Source of the DNA: Marihabitans asiaticum
Lineage (GTDB): Bacteria; Actinomycetota; Actinomycetes; Actinomycetales; Dermatophilaceae
Assembly (NCBI RefSeq): GCF_007828725.1
Contig: NZ_VIUW01000006.1
Coordinates: forward strand, 1-41,951
Length of the DNA: 41,951 nt
Direction: 5' to 3'
The position numbers and the translations under genes were made by a program. Each line of letters begins with the position of its first letter. Position 1 is the first letter of the stretch. A model generated the notes under the pieces. That model had not been told where the DNA came from. It did no database searches and was given only the letters and a program-made list of their open reading frames with translations. Of this stretch, positions 22,648 through 31,112 are shown piece by piece.

Positions 22648-23225
22648 TCGGGTATGCGCGGGTGTCGACGGAGCGGCAGGACCTTGCGGCGCAGCTGCGG
22701 GGTCTGGCTGACCTGGGTGTGGACCGGGCGCGGATCTATACGGACAAGCGCACTGGTCGGTCGATGAAGAACCGTCCCGGCCTCACGCAGGCGATCGCCG
22801 CCCTTCGTCCCGGGGACGTGCTCGTCGTGACCAAGCTCGACCGGCTCGCTCGATCGGTACCCGATGCGCGCGACCTCGTCGGCCAGGTCTACGAGAGGGG
22901 CGCGGCCCTCCAGCTTGGACCGTCGCTGCACGACCCGGAGGACCCCGTCGGGAAGTTCCTCTTCAACGCGCTGGCGATGGTCGCGGAGTTCGAGGCGGAC
23001 CTGAACCGGCAGCGCACGATGGAGGGCTTGGCGATCGCGCGGGCGCAGGGTCGGCTCAACGGGAAGCCGCCGAAGCTCAACGAGCGACGCACGAGGAAGT
23101 TGCTCCAGGACTACGAGGCCGGTACGGCGACGGTCGGCCAGCTCGCCGAGGACTACAACGTGTCCCGAGCAACCGTGTACCGAACGATCAAGCGCGCAAG
23201 GGCGCAGGAGGAAGGGGCTCGATGA
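22641..23225 (+). CDS. Serine recombinase (resolvase/invertase family)
   Basis: A 194-residue protein starting at GTG 22641 after GGGGAGG, overlapping the previous stop. The N-terminal catalytic domain has I-G-Y-A-R-V-S-T (nucleophile Ser9), D-V-L-V-V-T-K-L-D-R-L-A-R-S and the long helix E-F-E-A-D-L-N-R-Q-R-T. The C-terminal HTH has V-G-Q-L-A-E-D-Y-N-V-S-R-A-T-V-Y-R-T. This is the size and layout of Tn3-type resolvases or DNA invertases. On a plasmid it likely resolves multimers. No transposase is present, so it is not part of a visible transposon. Its crossover site was not identified; the repeat-rich region at 21.06-21.33 kb is a candidate. Confidence 0.92.
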   Translation: MLIGYARVSTERQDLAAQLRGLADLGVDRARIYTDKRTGRSMKNRPGLTQAIAALRPGDVLVVTKLDRLARSVPDARDLVGQVYERGAALQLGPSLHDPEDPVGKFLFNALAMVAEFEADLNRQRTMEGLAIARAQGRLNGKPPKLNERRTRKLLQDYEAGTATVGQLAEDYNVSRATVYRTIKRARAQEEGAR

Positions 23226-23452
23226 GCACGACTTCTATCGCAGTGCTCGTGCTCGGAGCCGGTGCGGCCGGGGCCCGCGCTGTTCGGCGATCGGTCGACC
23301 GGACCATCGCCGACCAAACAGGATGCGTACCTCATGTGAAAGTCGGACGTGATTCGTCACGAATCGCGTCCCCATCGGCCTCTTCATCTGACGACCTAAC
23401 GCCGCCCCAATCGCCAGGAATGTCGGTGCGACGGGGCGCGTGCTGGCAGTAA
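23222..23452 (+). CDS. Doubtful small ORF after the recombinase
   Basis: A 76-codon frame whose ATG overlaps the recombinase stop (ATGA). The first 20 residues are hydrophobic and Ala/Gly-rich. The rest is low complexity and opposes the end of the Cys-rich minus-strand gene; it includes G-R-D-S-S-R-I-A from a dispersed palindrome. The overlap favours a real start, and the composition argues against a full-length protein. Confidence 0.3.
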   Translation: MSTTSIAVLVLGAGAAGARAVRRSVDRTIADQTGCVPHVKVGRDSSRIASPSASSSDDLTPPQSPGMSVRRGACWQ

Positions 23453-23625
23453 CACCACCGTTGGATCCCGAGCCTGGGGGGCGACGCGAGCTCGTCTATG
23501 CAGTCCTCGGACGCGTGCGGCTCTTGGCATGGTTTGCAGATCACGATTCGTCCCTCTCGGTCAAAACAGACGAGGTTGTTGACGGTCGAGCTCGGACAGC
23601 CCCAGCCGCATAGCGGCGGGGACAT
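23332..23625 (-). CDS. Small cysteine-rich (zinc-binding) protein
   Basis: A 97-residue frame with start at ATG 23625, inside the end of the HNH-like gene. It contains C-G-W-G-C (6-10), V-C-F-D-R-E-G-R-I-V-I-C-K-P-C-Q-E-P-H (19-37), E-D-C-I-D-E-L and W-C-Y-C-Q-H (57-62): ten Cys/His residues in paired spacing typical of zinc-binding proteins. It is the last gene of the minus-strand group that starts at 25397. The last 15 residues (A-I-R-D-E-S-R) are encoded by a dispersed palindrome read in a frame different from most copies. The exact start is uncertain. Confidence 0.6.
   Translation of the reverse strand: MSPPLCGWGCPSSTVNNLVCFDREGRIVICKPCQEPHASEDCIDELASPPRLGIQRWCYCQHAPRRTDIPGDWGGVRSSDEEADGDAIRDESRPTFT
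23350..23366. promoter_or_regulatory. Dispersed palindrome, copy 7 (between recombinase and mobilisation operon)
   Basis: TGATTCGTCACGAATCG has one arm mismatch at the last base, but flanking GGACG (23345-23349) and CGTCC (23367-23371) pair outside it, extending the inverted repeat to 27 bp with one mismatch. It lies in the 3' end of the Cys-rich gene. Confidence 0.6.
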
Positions 23626-24052
23626 CGCTCTCGGCGAGGATGGCTGCCCGGATGGCTCGTGCCCGTCCAGCCCGGCCGCGCACGTCGCGCAGGGGTGAGC
23701 CGACGCGATGTCGGCGCAGAAGCCATTCCAGGTGGTTGTCGTGGTTGTCGACTGCGGGCTCCAGGTGGGTCGGGCGTTGGCAGAGTGCCTCGTCGCAACT
23801 GTGGCGAAGGACGGGCGCGGCACACAGGGCGGCGGCGCCATGCTCCAGGGCGTACCCGAAGCGGTGAGCCAGGACGACGACGTCACGGCCGGTGACATCA
23901 GTCCCGACCCAGAATCGGCCGTGGCCGGAGCGCATGATGGCCCCGGTGAACCACCAGTGGGTCTCGGTGATGGCCACCTTCGCGTGGTAGCGATCGCGCA
24001 CGTCACTGTCCTCGAGGGCGCCCTCGAGGAAGCGAAGCCGCTCCGGGTCCAT
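23561..24052 (-). CDS. HNH-like endonuclease-fold protein
   Basis: A 163-residue protein. ATG 24052 overlaps the previous stop (ATGA). The segment A-H-R-F-G-Y-A-L-E-H-G, then L-R-H-S-C-D-E-A-L-C-Q-R-P-T-H-L and N-H-D-N-H-L-E-W resembles His-Cys/HNH nucleases of actinobacterial phages and plasmids: paired Cys for metal and a His-rich beta-beta-alpha core. Catalysis is not certain, because the central His/Asn triad cannot be assigned firmly by eye. It could process relaxosome DNA or be a structural zinc protein. It is cotranscribed with the mobilisation genes. Confidence 0.6.
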   Translation of the reverse strand: MDPERLRFLEGALEDSDVRDRYHAKVAITETHWWFTGAIMRSGHGRFWVGTDVTGRDVVVLAHRFGYALEHGAAALCAAPVLRHSCDEALCQRPTHLEPAVDNHDNHLEWLLRRHRVGSPLRDVRGRAGRARAIRAAILAESDVPAAMRLGLSELDRQQPRLF

Positions 24053-25038
24053 CAGTCCCGCCGCGGCGCGTCTTCGCGTTGCGACTCGACGTACTCGCGG
24101 TTCTGTTCCCACCGCTGAGCAGCCACCGTGCGCTGACGCGGTGTGGGGGTGTCAGGAGGCCCCGCCTTACGGCGCTGAGCGGTCGAGGCCATCGCTGCGG
24201 CCACCGCACGGTCCCGAGCAGTGCCGTCATCTCGACCCGCTGCGGCCGCTTGCTTGTACGCGGCGTCGAGCTCGACGAGGTCCACCGCCGCGAGGGAGGG
24301 GTCGGGCTCCGTTTGGGGTGGGGCCTGTTCCTCGTCCCACCCCAAACGGTCCCCGAGCGTCTCGAAGTCCTCCCCCAAGGCGTCCAGGGATTGAGCCAAG
24401 CCGGCGGTCCAGTCTCGGACCTCGCCGACAGCGTCTATAGCGTGGCTCGCGCTGGTTCGCGCTTCACCGATGTGCAGCCCGGCGCCCGTTGCCATCGCAC
24501 GGGCGACCTGCGGCGTGGGTGCCGGCATCGAGAGGTACGCCTGGCTCGCGGCGACCGAGACGTCGACATGGCGTAGAGCGTTGCGGGCGGTGCTCACCCA
24601 GTGATGCCCCTTGGCAACGTTTCTACGCATAGACGCGATCAACTCTCCATCCTCGGAGAGCGTGGCTCGTGCCTCCGCAGCCGCGAGATGTTCACGTGCG
24701 GCGACCAGGCGCTCACCGGCAGCATCGAGGTACTGGGCTACTTCCTCTCGGGTGGTGCCCGAGGCGGCTAACGCCACCGCAACCTCACGGCTGTCGCTAA
24801 GGGCCCGTGCGATCACTTGGTCGGCGACGTCGGCGTCATCGGCCCACTCTCCGCTCTGCGTCATCGCAGCGACCTGCTCGACGTCAACACCGGCGTAGTA
24901 CAGCTGGGCCTCAAGCTCCTGTAGCTCGTGGTCGGTGCGCAGCAGCTGCTCGTGTCCGTCTTCCAACGCGGACACGGCCGAGAAGAGGTCGCGTTCCAGG
25001 TCCTCAGTCTCCATCACGGTCTGCTCTGCGGGCCTCAT
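24052..25038 (-). CDS. Coiled-coil mobilisation-operon protein of unknown function
   Basis: A 328-residue protein. ATG 25038 overlaps the preceding stop (ATGA). It is acidic and almost wholly helical, with repeated Glu/Ala/Leu-rich segments (L-E-A-Q-L-Y-Y-A-G, A-A-G-E-R-L-V-A-A-R-E-H-L-A-A-A-E-A-R) and a basic tail R-Q-R-T-V-A-A-Q-R-W-E-Q. No enzymatic motif is seen. Being second in the operon divergent from the relaxase, a relaxosome scaffold or accessory role is inferred. Confidence 0.6.
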   Translation of the reverse strand: MRPAEQTVMETEDLERDLFSAVSALEDGHEQLLRTDHELQELEAQLYYAGVDVEQVAAMTQSGEWADDADVADQVIARALSDSREVAVALAASGTTREEVAQYLDAAGERLVAAREHLAAAEARATLSEDGELIASMRRNVAKGHHWVSTARNALRHVDVSVAASQAYLSMPAPTPQVARAMATGAGLHIGEARTSASHAIDAVGEVRDWTAGLAQSLDALGEDFETLGDRLGWDEEQAPPQTEPDPSLAAVDLVELDAAYKQAAAAGRDDGTARDRAVAAAMASTAQRRKAGPPDTPTPRQRTVAAQRWEQNREYVESQREDAPRRD

Positions 25039-25397
25039 GCGACGTCGCTCTCGGCAGGAGCCTCACCGGCGGGCTCCGCAGCCGTCTCGGTGCCGCTCGG
25101 CGTGCTCTGCCGGCCCCGCTTGCTCAGCGCTCGAACCTCGGCTTGCGTGATCTCGCACAGCTCGGCGATCTCCTCGGGACGCACCCCCAAGGTGTCCTTG
25201 AGCTTGGAGACCGACAAGGCCATGTCCTGTTCCGCCGTGGCGACGGACTCCAGGGCTACATCGCGGTCGGCGACGGCGATGTAGTACGCCGTCTGAGCCT
25301 CGCTGATCTGCTCATCGCGGGCAGCGCGTCGAGCATCGACCCGCGCCTTGGCAGCCCGAGCACGCTCCCGTGCCTCGACCTTCTTCGACTTGGCCAT
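25035..25397 (-). CDS. Relaxosome accessory-like protein (helical, with HTH-like C-terminal region)
   Basis: A 120-residue protein starting at ATG 25397, 6 bp after GGAAAGGGG; a GTG one codon upstream is an alternative. A strongly basic coiled N-terminus (K-K-V-E-A-R-E-R-A-R-A-A-K-A-R-V-D-A-R-R) is followed by a helical core. An HTH-like segment R-P-E-E-I-A-E-L-C-E-I-T-Q-A-E-V-R-A-L lies at about 75-93. I recall similar small proteins divergent from MobF relaxases in actinobacteria. It probably binds near the origin of transfer and assists the relaxase, and may repress the divergent promoters. This is supported by location and fold only. Confidence 0.6.
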   Translation of the reverse strand: MAKSKKVEARERARAAKARVDARRAARDEQISEAQTAYYIAVADRDVALESVATAEQDMALSVSKLKDTLGVRPEEIAELCEITQAEVRALSKRGRQSTPSGTETAAEPAGEAPAESDVA

Positions 25398-25400
25398 CAC

Positions 25401-25580
25401 TAGCCCCTTTCCGTTAATCAGATTCGTGCAAGTCGCTCAAATCTGTGTGTGTCAGTCGAGGTTATCTCCAATCCGAGAGGTCCACCACCGCAAGGACACC
25501 CCAATCCGTCCACCGACCTCTGGACAGGCAAGGATCGGACACACCTCTTGCACCTCCGGTGATCCGGTATCGTCGCTGCC
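25401..25580. other. Candidate oriT and divergent promoter region
   Basis: 180 bp between the accessory operon and the MobF relaxase. Structures seen: AGAGGTC (25476-25482) with GACCTCT (25515-25521), and direct repeats CCAATCCG at 25468-25475 and 25501-25508, 33 bp (three helical turns) apart. The -10-like TATCGT at 25568-25573 is 7 bp before the relaxase GTG, implying a nearly leaderless mRNA. MobF relaxases usually nick close to their own gene, so oriT placement is inferred; no nic site was identified. Confidence 0.5.
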
Positions 25581-28500
25581 GTGACGGCCTCGCTGCACAA
25601 GCTCAGCGCGGGTGACGGGTACACGTACCTGACCCGCCAGGTCGCTGCGTCCGACTCCACCGAGCTCGGCGGTCAGAGCCTGGCCGACTACTACTCCGCG
25701 AAGGGCGAGTCGCCGGGTCGCTGGCGGGGCCAGGGGCTCTCGAGCCTGGGTCGTCTCGCGTCTGGGGACACGGTGACCGAAGACCACATGCGGGCCCTGT
25801 TCGGGGAGGGTCGGCACCCGTGCGCCGATGTGATCGAGGACGAGGTCCTGGAGGCCGAGATCCGTGCCGGAGCGACCGAAAAGCAGGCCGCTACGCGGTC
25901 CCTGGCAGCCTCGAAGCTGGGCGCCGCGTTCGCGTCGTACGACGACAAGCCCAGCGAGTTCATCGTCCAGGTGACCCGCGCCTACCGGGCCTACAACCAG
26001 GAGCACGGACTTCCCCGGGACGCGGCGGTTCCCGACGAGGTCCGCGCCGATATCCGCACCCGCGTCGGTCGGGAGACCTTCGGCGCGACCTACGACCGGG
26101 AGCCTTTGGACGACCGGGAGCTGGCCGCGCACATCGCCCGATCCAGCCGCCCGCCGCGACAGCCGGTCGCCGGGTACGACGTCACCTTCTCCCCGGTCAA
26201 GAGCGTCAGCACCTTCTGGGCCGTCGCCCCCAGGGAGATCTCCCAGGAGATCGAGGCGGCACACCAGGCGGCCGTCGAGGACGCAATGGACTGGATCGAG
26301 CGGACCGTCTCGTACACGCGCCGCGGCAAGGCCGGGGTCCGTCAGGTCGACATCAAGGGCCTGCTCATGGCCCAGTTCACACACCGCGACTCGCGCGCCG
26401 GGGACCCGGATCTGCACACCCACGTTGCCATCTCCAACAAGGTCCAGGCCCTCGACGGCTCCTGGCTGGCCCTCGACGGGCAGCCGCTCCACCAGGCGTT
26501 GGTGTCAGCCTCGGAGCGGTACAACACCCGCTTGGAAGCCGAGGTTCAGGACCGGCTCGGGGTCTCCTTCGTCGAGCGGGAGGACCACACCCGAGGGGCC
26601 AAGCGGGCTGTTCGGGAGATCGACGGCGTTAGCCCAGAGCTGATGGCCGCATGGTCCTCGCGACGGGTGCAGATCGACGCTCGGCGAGCCGAGTTGACGG
26701 CAGAGTTTCGCAACATCCACGGTCGCCCGCCGACGCCGAAGGAGGCGATCGCGCTTGCCCAGCAGGCCACCCTGGAGACGCGGGAGGCCAAGCACGAGCC
26801 TCGCAGCCTGGCCGAGCAGCGGCAGCACTGGGCAGCCCAAGCCGAGGAGGTTCTCGGCGCGGACGGGCTGGAGACGATGCTCGCCACGGTCCGTTCCACC
26901 CTCGGCCCTGAACCGAGAGACCTCACCGGCGCAGAGCGCGACGACCTCGCGGCGAGGGCCTTGCGGACCGTGGAGGCGAGCCGCGCACGGTGGCAGATGG
27001 TCCACGTGCGCGCCGAGGTCGAACGGCGCGTGCGGGGTCTGGGATTGTCCAAGGACGCACTTGATGACGTCGTCGAAGACTGCGTCAGCCGGGCACTTGG
27101 GCCCGACCGTTCCGTGTCGTTGCAGCGTCCGGAGACGCTCGAGGTTCCAGCAGAGCTGCGCCGGGCCGACGGGTCGAGCCAGTACCACCGGGCGCACTCG
27201 ACCCTCTACTCATCCGAGCGCGTCCTGGCCGCCGAGGAGAAGATCCTCGCCGCCGCGCAGCGCTACGACGGGCGCACCATCGACGACGCCAAGGTGGCCG
27301 TCGCACTCCTGGAGGCAGCGGCGAACGGGACCGCCCTGAACACCGGCCAGGCCGCGATGGTCACGGCGATGGCGACCAGCGGCGCACGGGTCCAGCTGGG
27401 CCTGGCCCCTGCCGGGTCGGGCAAGACCACGGCCATGCGGGCCCTGTCGAGCGCCTGGCAGGACGCCGGCGGAACGGTCATCGGGTTGGCCCCGTCCGCC
27501 GTTGCCTCGACCGAGCTGGGGACCTCGATCGGTACTGACGCCGACACCCTGTCCAAGCTTGTGTGGCACCTACGCAACCCCGAAGGCACCCCGAAGTGGA
27601 TGCGTGCGATCAACGAACGGACCCTCGTCATCATCGACGAGGCGGGCATGGCGTCCACCCCCGACCTGGCCGCCGCGATCGACTACGTCACCTCCCGAGG
27701 CGGCAGCGTCCGACTCATCGGCGACGACCAGCAGCTCGCCGCCGTCGGCGCCGGGGGCATCCTGCGCGACATCGCTAGCGAGGTGGGCGCGGTGTCCCTG
27801 AGCGAGCTGCACCGGTTCACCAACCCGGCCGAGGCCGAGGCGACCCTCGCGCTGCGCGAAGGGCGCACCGAAGCCCTGGGCTACTACCTCGACAACGGCA
27901 GGGTCCGTGTCAGCGCGGACACCGACAGCGTCCTGGCGGAGGTGTTCCAGGCGTGGAAGCGCGACCGGGACGCCGGGGTCGACGCCCTGATGCTGGCCGC
28001 AACGAACGTCGACGTGGACGCGCTGAACGAACTCGCCCGTGCCTACCGCCTCGGGGACAACACGGAGGACCAGACCACGGTCACCCTCCGCGCCGGGACC
28101 CACGCCAGCGCCGGAGACCAGATCATCACCCGCCGCAACGACCGCCGGCTGCTGGTCACCCAGACGCACTGGGTCAAGAACGGCGACCGATTCACCGTTG
28201 GGACAGTGCACTCGGACGGCTCCCTCACCGCCGTGCACGACGGGACCAGCAGGAGCGTGCACCTCCCCGCCGACTACGTCCGAGAGCACGTCGACCTGGG
28301 GTACTGCACGACCTATCACGGCGCGCAGGGCACCACGGTCGACGCCACCCACTGCGCCCTGAACGGCAGCGAATCACGGCAGCTGCTTTACGTCGGGATG
28401 AGCCGAGGACGACACGCCAACCACGTCTACGTTCCGGTCAGCGGCGACGGCGACGACCACGCCAACATCCACCCGGACACCGTCAACCCCCGCACCGCTG

Positions 28501-31100
28501 TCGACGTGCTTGAGCAGGTCCTCCAGCGTGACGACGCACCCCGGTCCGCGCGCACCGAAGTCCGCGACAGCGCCGACCCGGCTCTCCAACTACACGCCAC
28601 AGCGGGCCGATACGCCGACGCGATCGACCTTGCCGCGCTCGTGGCGATCGGGCAGGAGCGCGTCGCCGAGATCACCGAGGAGGCCGAGCGCCTCCTCCCT
28701 GGCCTGACCGGGTGCCCCGCCTGGGACACCCTGCTGGGGCACCTCTGCCGCATCGACGCCGAGACCAACGGTGCCGCGTTGTCCCGGCTCGACGCAGCGA
28801 TCAAGCAGCGCGACCTCGGCTCCGCTGCCGACCCGGCCGCGGTCCTGGACTGGCGCTTGGACTCCAATACCAGCCGCTCCGCGGGGACCGGCCCACTGCC
28901 CTGGCTCGCTGCCCCTCCCACGGTGGACGACCCGGCATGGTCGACATATCTCGCCGCTCTCAGCGAGGAGGTCACCGAGCACGCCCGCGACCTCCGTACG
29001 CGCGTGCGCGACGGGGCCGACCTGCCCGCGTGGGCGCTCGGGCTCCAGCACGATCCCGAGCTCGTCGCCGATCTGACCGTCTGGAGGTCCGCGCTCGGGA
29101 TCGAGGACCCCCACTCCCCCACCGGGCCACGTCGCCCCTCGGCACGCCACCGCAGGCACCAGGAGTGGCTCGACTCGCGAGTCAGCGAGGCACGCTCTGG
29201 CAGCGCCGCCCCCAGCCAGACCTGGGATGCGGTGCTGGTCGGCACCCGGGTCGTCGAGGACCCGCACTGGGTCGCGCTGAGTCAGCGCCTTGATCGGGAG
29301 TCCGTCGCGGGCCGCGACATCCCCAAGCTGCTCACTCAGGCTCTCCAGAGGGGACCGCTGCCCGATGACCACCCGGCCGCTGCCCTGTGGAGCCGCCTGA
29401 CGGAAATCCTGCCGACCCTCCCGGCACCGACCAGGCCCGCGCCGCCGTGGGCCTCGGTGATCACCGACGTCCTCGGGGACGACCTCGCGTCCGCGGTGAC
29501 CACCAGCAGCGCCTGGGCGCACATCGTCGACGCGCTGGAGGCCGGCGCGACGGACGGCCATCGCCCCGAGGCTGTGCTGCGCTCCGCGCTGAGTTTCCTC
29601 GAGGACGACGCCGCCGACGCTGCCTCGGCGGGTGGCCTCGGGGCACGTCTCCTCGGAAACGTCCGCAGCGTCCTGGATGCTGATTCGTCGCCAATCACCC
29701 CGCCTGCCGAGCAGGACTACTTCGACCCCGAGACTGCGGAGTACACTCCGGTCTGGGACGAGACTCCCCAAGCACCGGACGTCGAGACTCGCCACGAGGA
29801 CTCGGAGCCCCCGGAGGACCTGGCCGCGGCCTTCCCCCTGGGCGGGACCAGCCGAGACCGCATCCTCGAGTTGACCTCGGCCAGCGCCGACTACTATCGG
29901 GAAGCCCTCGAGGGGTCCACCGCAGAGGCGTACCTGCGCAGGCGCACCGGAGAGGCCGACCTCGACCGGTACGTCATCGGGTACGCCCCGGCCGGATGGA
30001 CCGGTTTGGTCGACCACCTCCGCGAGACCTCCGCGGCGACCGACACCGAGCTCGTCGATGCTGGTCTGGCGAAGTGGTCAAAGCACGGCACCCTCTACGA
30101 CGTGTTCCGAGACCGTCTCGTCTTCGGGCTGCACGACATCCACGGTGACCTCGTCGGGTACGTCGGTCGCCGCGCCCCCGGCACCGACGACGGCCCGAAG
30201 TACCTCAACACTCCCGAGACAGACGTCTTCCACAAGCGAGCTGTCCTCTTCGGCCTGCACGAAGGTCGAACGCACCTTGACGACGGCGCAACCCCCGTGC
30301 GGGTCGAAGGCACCCTCGACGCCATCGCGATCACCGCCGCGAGCAATGGGCGCCTCGTGGGCGTCGCGCCGCTGGGCACCGCCCTCAGCGCCACCCAGGC
30401 CGAGCACCTCACCGCAGCGGCCAACGCAGACCGGCGTGTGCTCGTCGCACCCGACGTCGACGAGGCCGGTCTCGCGGCCGCCGAGCGCGACTACTGGAAG
30501 CTCGTCGACCTCGGGGCCGACCCGCGCATCCTGCCCATCCCTGGCGGCGACGCCGCCGAGGCGTGGCAGGACCAGCCCGAGGTTCTGACCACCGTCACTG
30601 CCGTGGCCGATGCTGCGCCCCCACTGGCCAGCACCGTCATCGACCGCCATCTAGACCGCCACACCTCGGACCTCGACGAAGGATGGATCCACGCGCGCGT
30701 CAATGCCGCCCGGGCCGTGGCCCCGGTCATCGCCTCCACCCCCCTACCCCAATGGGAGCAGCATGTCGAGGATGTCGCCGCCCGCCTGGGCGACGACGAC
30801 GCTAAGGACCTCATCTGGACCGAGGTCATCGCCGCGGCGATCCCGTGGAATCCCCTCGTCGAGGACGAGCAGACCCGCGCGGAGGAGGAGATCACCACCG
30901 TTCGTCGCAGCTTGGCTGAAATCTCCGCCGATCTTGAGGCGATCCAGGCAGACCAGGGACCGCGACGCGATGCGATCGCCGCACTCAGCGAGGCCCTTTC
31001 ACGCCGCCTGGATGCGCGCGAAGAGCAGCCACGTAGCACCCGACGCGACCGAGGCCGCGGCCAGGACCGTCCAGCCCGTCCAGGTCCGTCCAGGTCCTGA
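25581..31100 (+). CDS. MobF relaxase-helicase with C-terminal DnaG/TOPRIM primase-like domain
   Basis: A 1839-residue protein starting at GTG 25581. Residues about 1-330 are a TrwC/TraI-type relaxase: Tyr14/Tyr16 and Tyr37/Tyr38 are candidate nucleophiles, and H268-R-D with L-H-T-H near 280 gives the metal-binding His cluster. Residues about 590-930 are a RecD-like superfamily 1 helicase: Walker A A-P-A-G-S-G-K-T near 613, I-I-D-E-A-G near 685, and Y-H-G-A-Q-G-T-T-V in motif V. Residues about 1420-1680 resemble the DnaG catalytic core: F-R-D-R-L-V-F-G, V-E-G-T-L-D-A and A-P-D-V-D-E-A-G, the Glu and Asp-x-Asp of TOPRIM. No CHC2 zinc domain is seen. It would nick oriT, unwind and pilot the strand, and may prime its copying. 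A degenerate dispersed palindrome lies at 29681. Confidence 0.93.
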   Translation: MTASLHKLSAGDGYTYLTRQVAASDSTELGGQSLADYYSAKGESPGRWRGQGLSSLGRLASGDTVTEDHMRALFGEGRHPCADVIEDEVLEAEIRAGATEKQAATRSLAASKLGAAFASYDDKPSEFIVQVTRAYRAYNQEHGLPRDAAVPDEVRADIRTRVGRETFGATYDREPLDDRELAAHIARSSRPPRQPVAGYDVTFSPVKSVSTFWAVAPREISQEIEAAHQAAVEDAMDWIERTVSYTRRGKAGVRQVDIKGLLMAQFTHRDSRAGDPDLHTHVAISNKVQALDGSWLALDGQPLHQALVSASERYNTRLEAEVQDRLGVSFVEREDHTRGAKRAVREIDGVSPELMAAWSSRRVQIDARRAELTAEFRNIHGRPPTPKEAIALAQQATLETREAKHEPRSLAEQRQHWAAQAEEVLGADGLETMLATVRSTLGPEPRDLTGAERDDLAARALRTVEASRARWQMVHVRAEVERRVRGLGLSKDALDDVVEDCVSRALGPDRSVSLQRPETLEVPAELRRADGSSQYHRAHSTLYSSERVLAAEEKILAAAQRYDGRTIDDAKVAVALLEAAANGTALNTGQAAMVTAMATSGARVQLGLAPAGSGKTTAMRALSSAWQDAGGTVIGLAPSAVASTELGTSIGTDADTLSKLVWHLRNPEGTPKWMRAINERTLVIIDEAGMASTPDLAAAIDYVTSRGGSVRLIGDDQQLAAVGAGGILRDIASEVGAVSLSELHRFTNPAEAEATLALREGRTEALGYYLDNGRVRVSADTDSVLAEVFQAWKRDRDAGVDALMLAATNVDVDALNELARAYRLGDNTEDQTTVTLRAGTHASAGDQIITRRNDRRLLVTQTHWVKNGDRFTVGTVHSDGSLTAVHDGTSRSVHLPADYVREHVDLGYCTTYHGAQGTTVDATHCALNGSESRQLLYVGMSRGRHANHVYVPVSGDGDDHANIHPDTVNPRTAVDVLEQVLQRDDAPRSARTEVRDSADPALQLHATAGRYADAIDLAALVAIGQERVAEITEEAERLLPGLTGCPAWDTLLGHLCRIDAETNGAALSRLDAAIKQRDLGSAADPAAVLDWRLDSNTSRSAGTGPLPWLAAPPTVDDPAWSTYLAALSEEVTEHARDLRTRVRDGADLPAWALGLQHDPELVADLTVWRSALGIEDPHSPTGPRRPSARHRRHQEWLDSRVSEARSGSAAPSQTWDAVLVGTRVVEDPHWVALSQRLDRESVAGRDIPKLLTQALQRGPLPDDHPAAALWSRLTEILPTLPAPTRPAPPWASVITDVLGDDLASAVTTSSAWAHIVDALEAGATDGHRPEAVLRSALSFLEDDAADAASAGGLGARLLGNVRSVLDADSSPITPPAEQDYFDPETAEYTPVWDETPQAPDVETRHEDSEPPEDLAAAFPLGGTSRDRILELTSASADYYREALEGSTAEAYLRRRTGEADLDRYVIGYAPAGWTGLVDHLRETSAATDTELVDAGLAKWSKHGTLYDVFRDRLVFGLHDIHGDLVGYVGRRAPGTDDGPKYLNTPETDVFHKRAVLFGLHEGRTHLDDGATPVRVEGTLDAIAITAASNGRLVGVAPLGTALSATQAEHLTAAANADRRVLVAPDVDEAGLAAAERDYWKLVDLGADPRILPIPGGDAAEAWQDQPEVLTTVTAVADAAPPLASTVIDRHLDRHTSDLDEGWIHARVNAARAVAPVIASTPLPQWEQHVEDVAARLGDDDAKDLIWTEVIAAAIPWNPLVEDEQTRAEEEITTVRRSLAEISADLEAIQADQGPRRDAIAALSEALSRRLDAREEQPRSTRRDRGRGQDRPARPGPSRS
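29681..29697. promoter_or_regulatory. Degenerate dispersed palindrome, copy 8 (inside the relaxase gene)
   Basis: TGATTCGTCGCCAATCA, two mismatches to the consensus in the right arm. It encodes A-D-S-S-P-I-T-P in the linker before the primase-like domain, so the protein motif is kept while the palindrome is weakened. It may be a decaying site. Confidence 0.4.
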
Positions 31101-31112
31101 GGCGGCCCGGTC

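Noticed and set aside
22641-23225. Serine recombinase as part of a Tn3-type transposon
   Set aside because: No transposase gene, terminal inverted repeats or target duplication were found nearby; multimer resolution is simpler.
28361-28380. Extra palindrome half-sites such as GCGAATCACGG (also near 5046, 16271, 23534 and 25421)
   Set aside because: Only one arm is present, as expected by chance in a sequence of this size; they were not counted.
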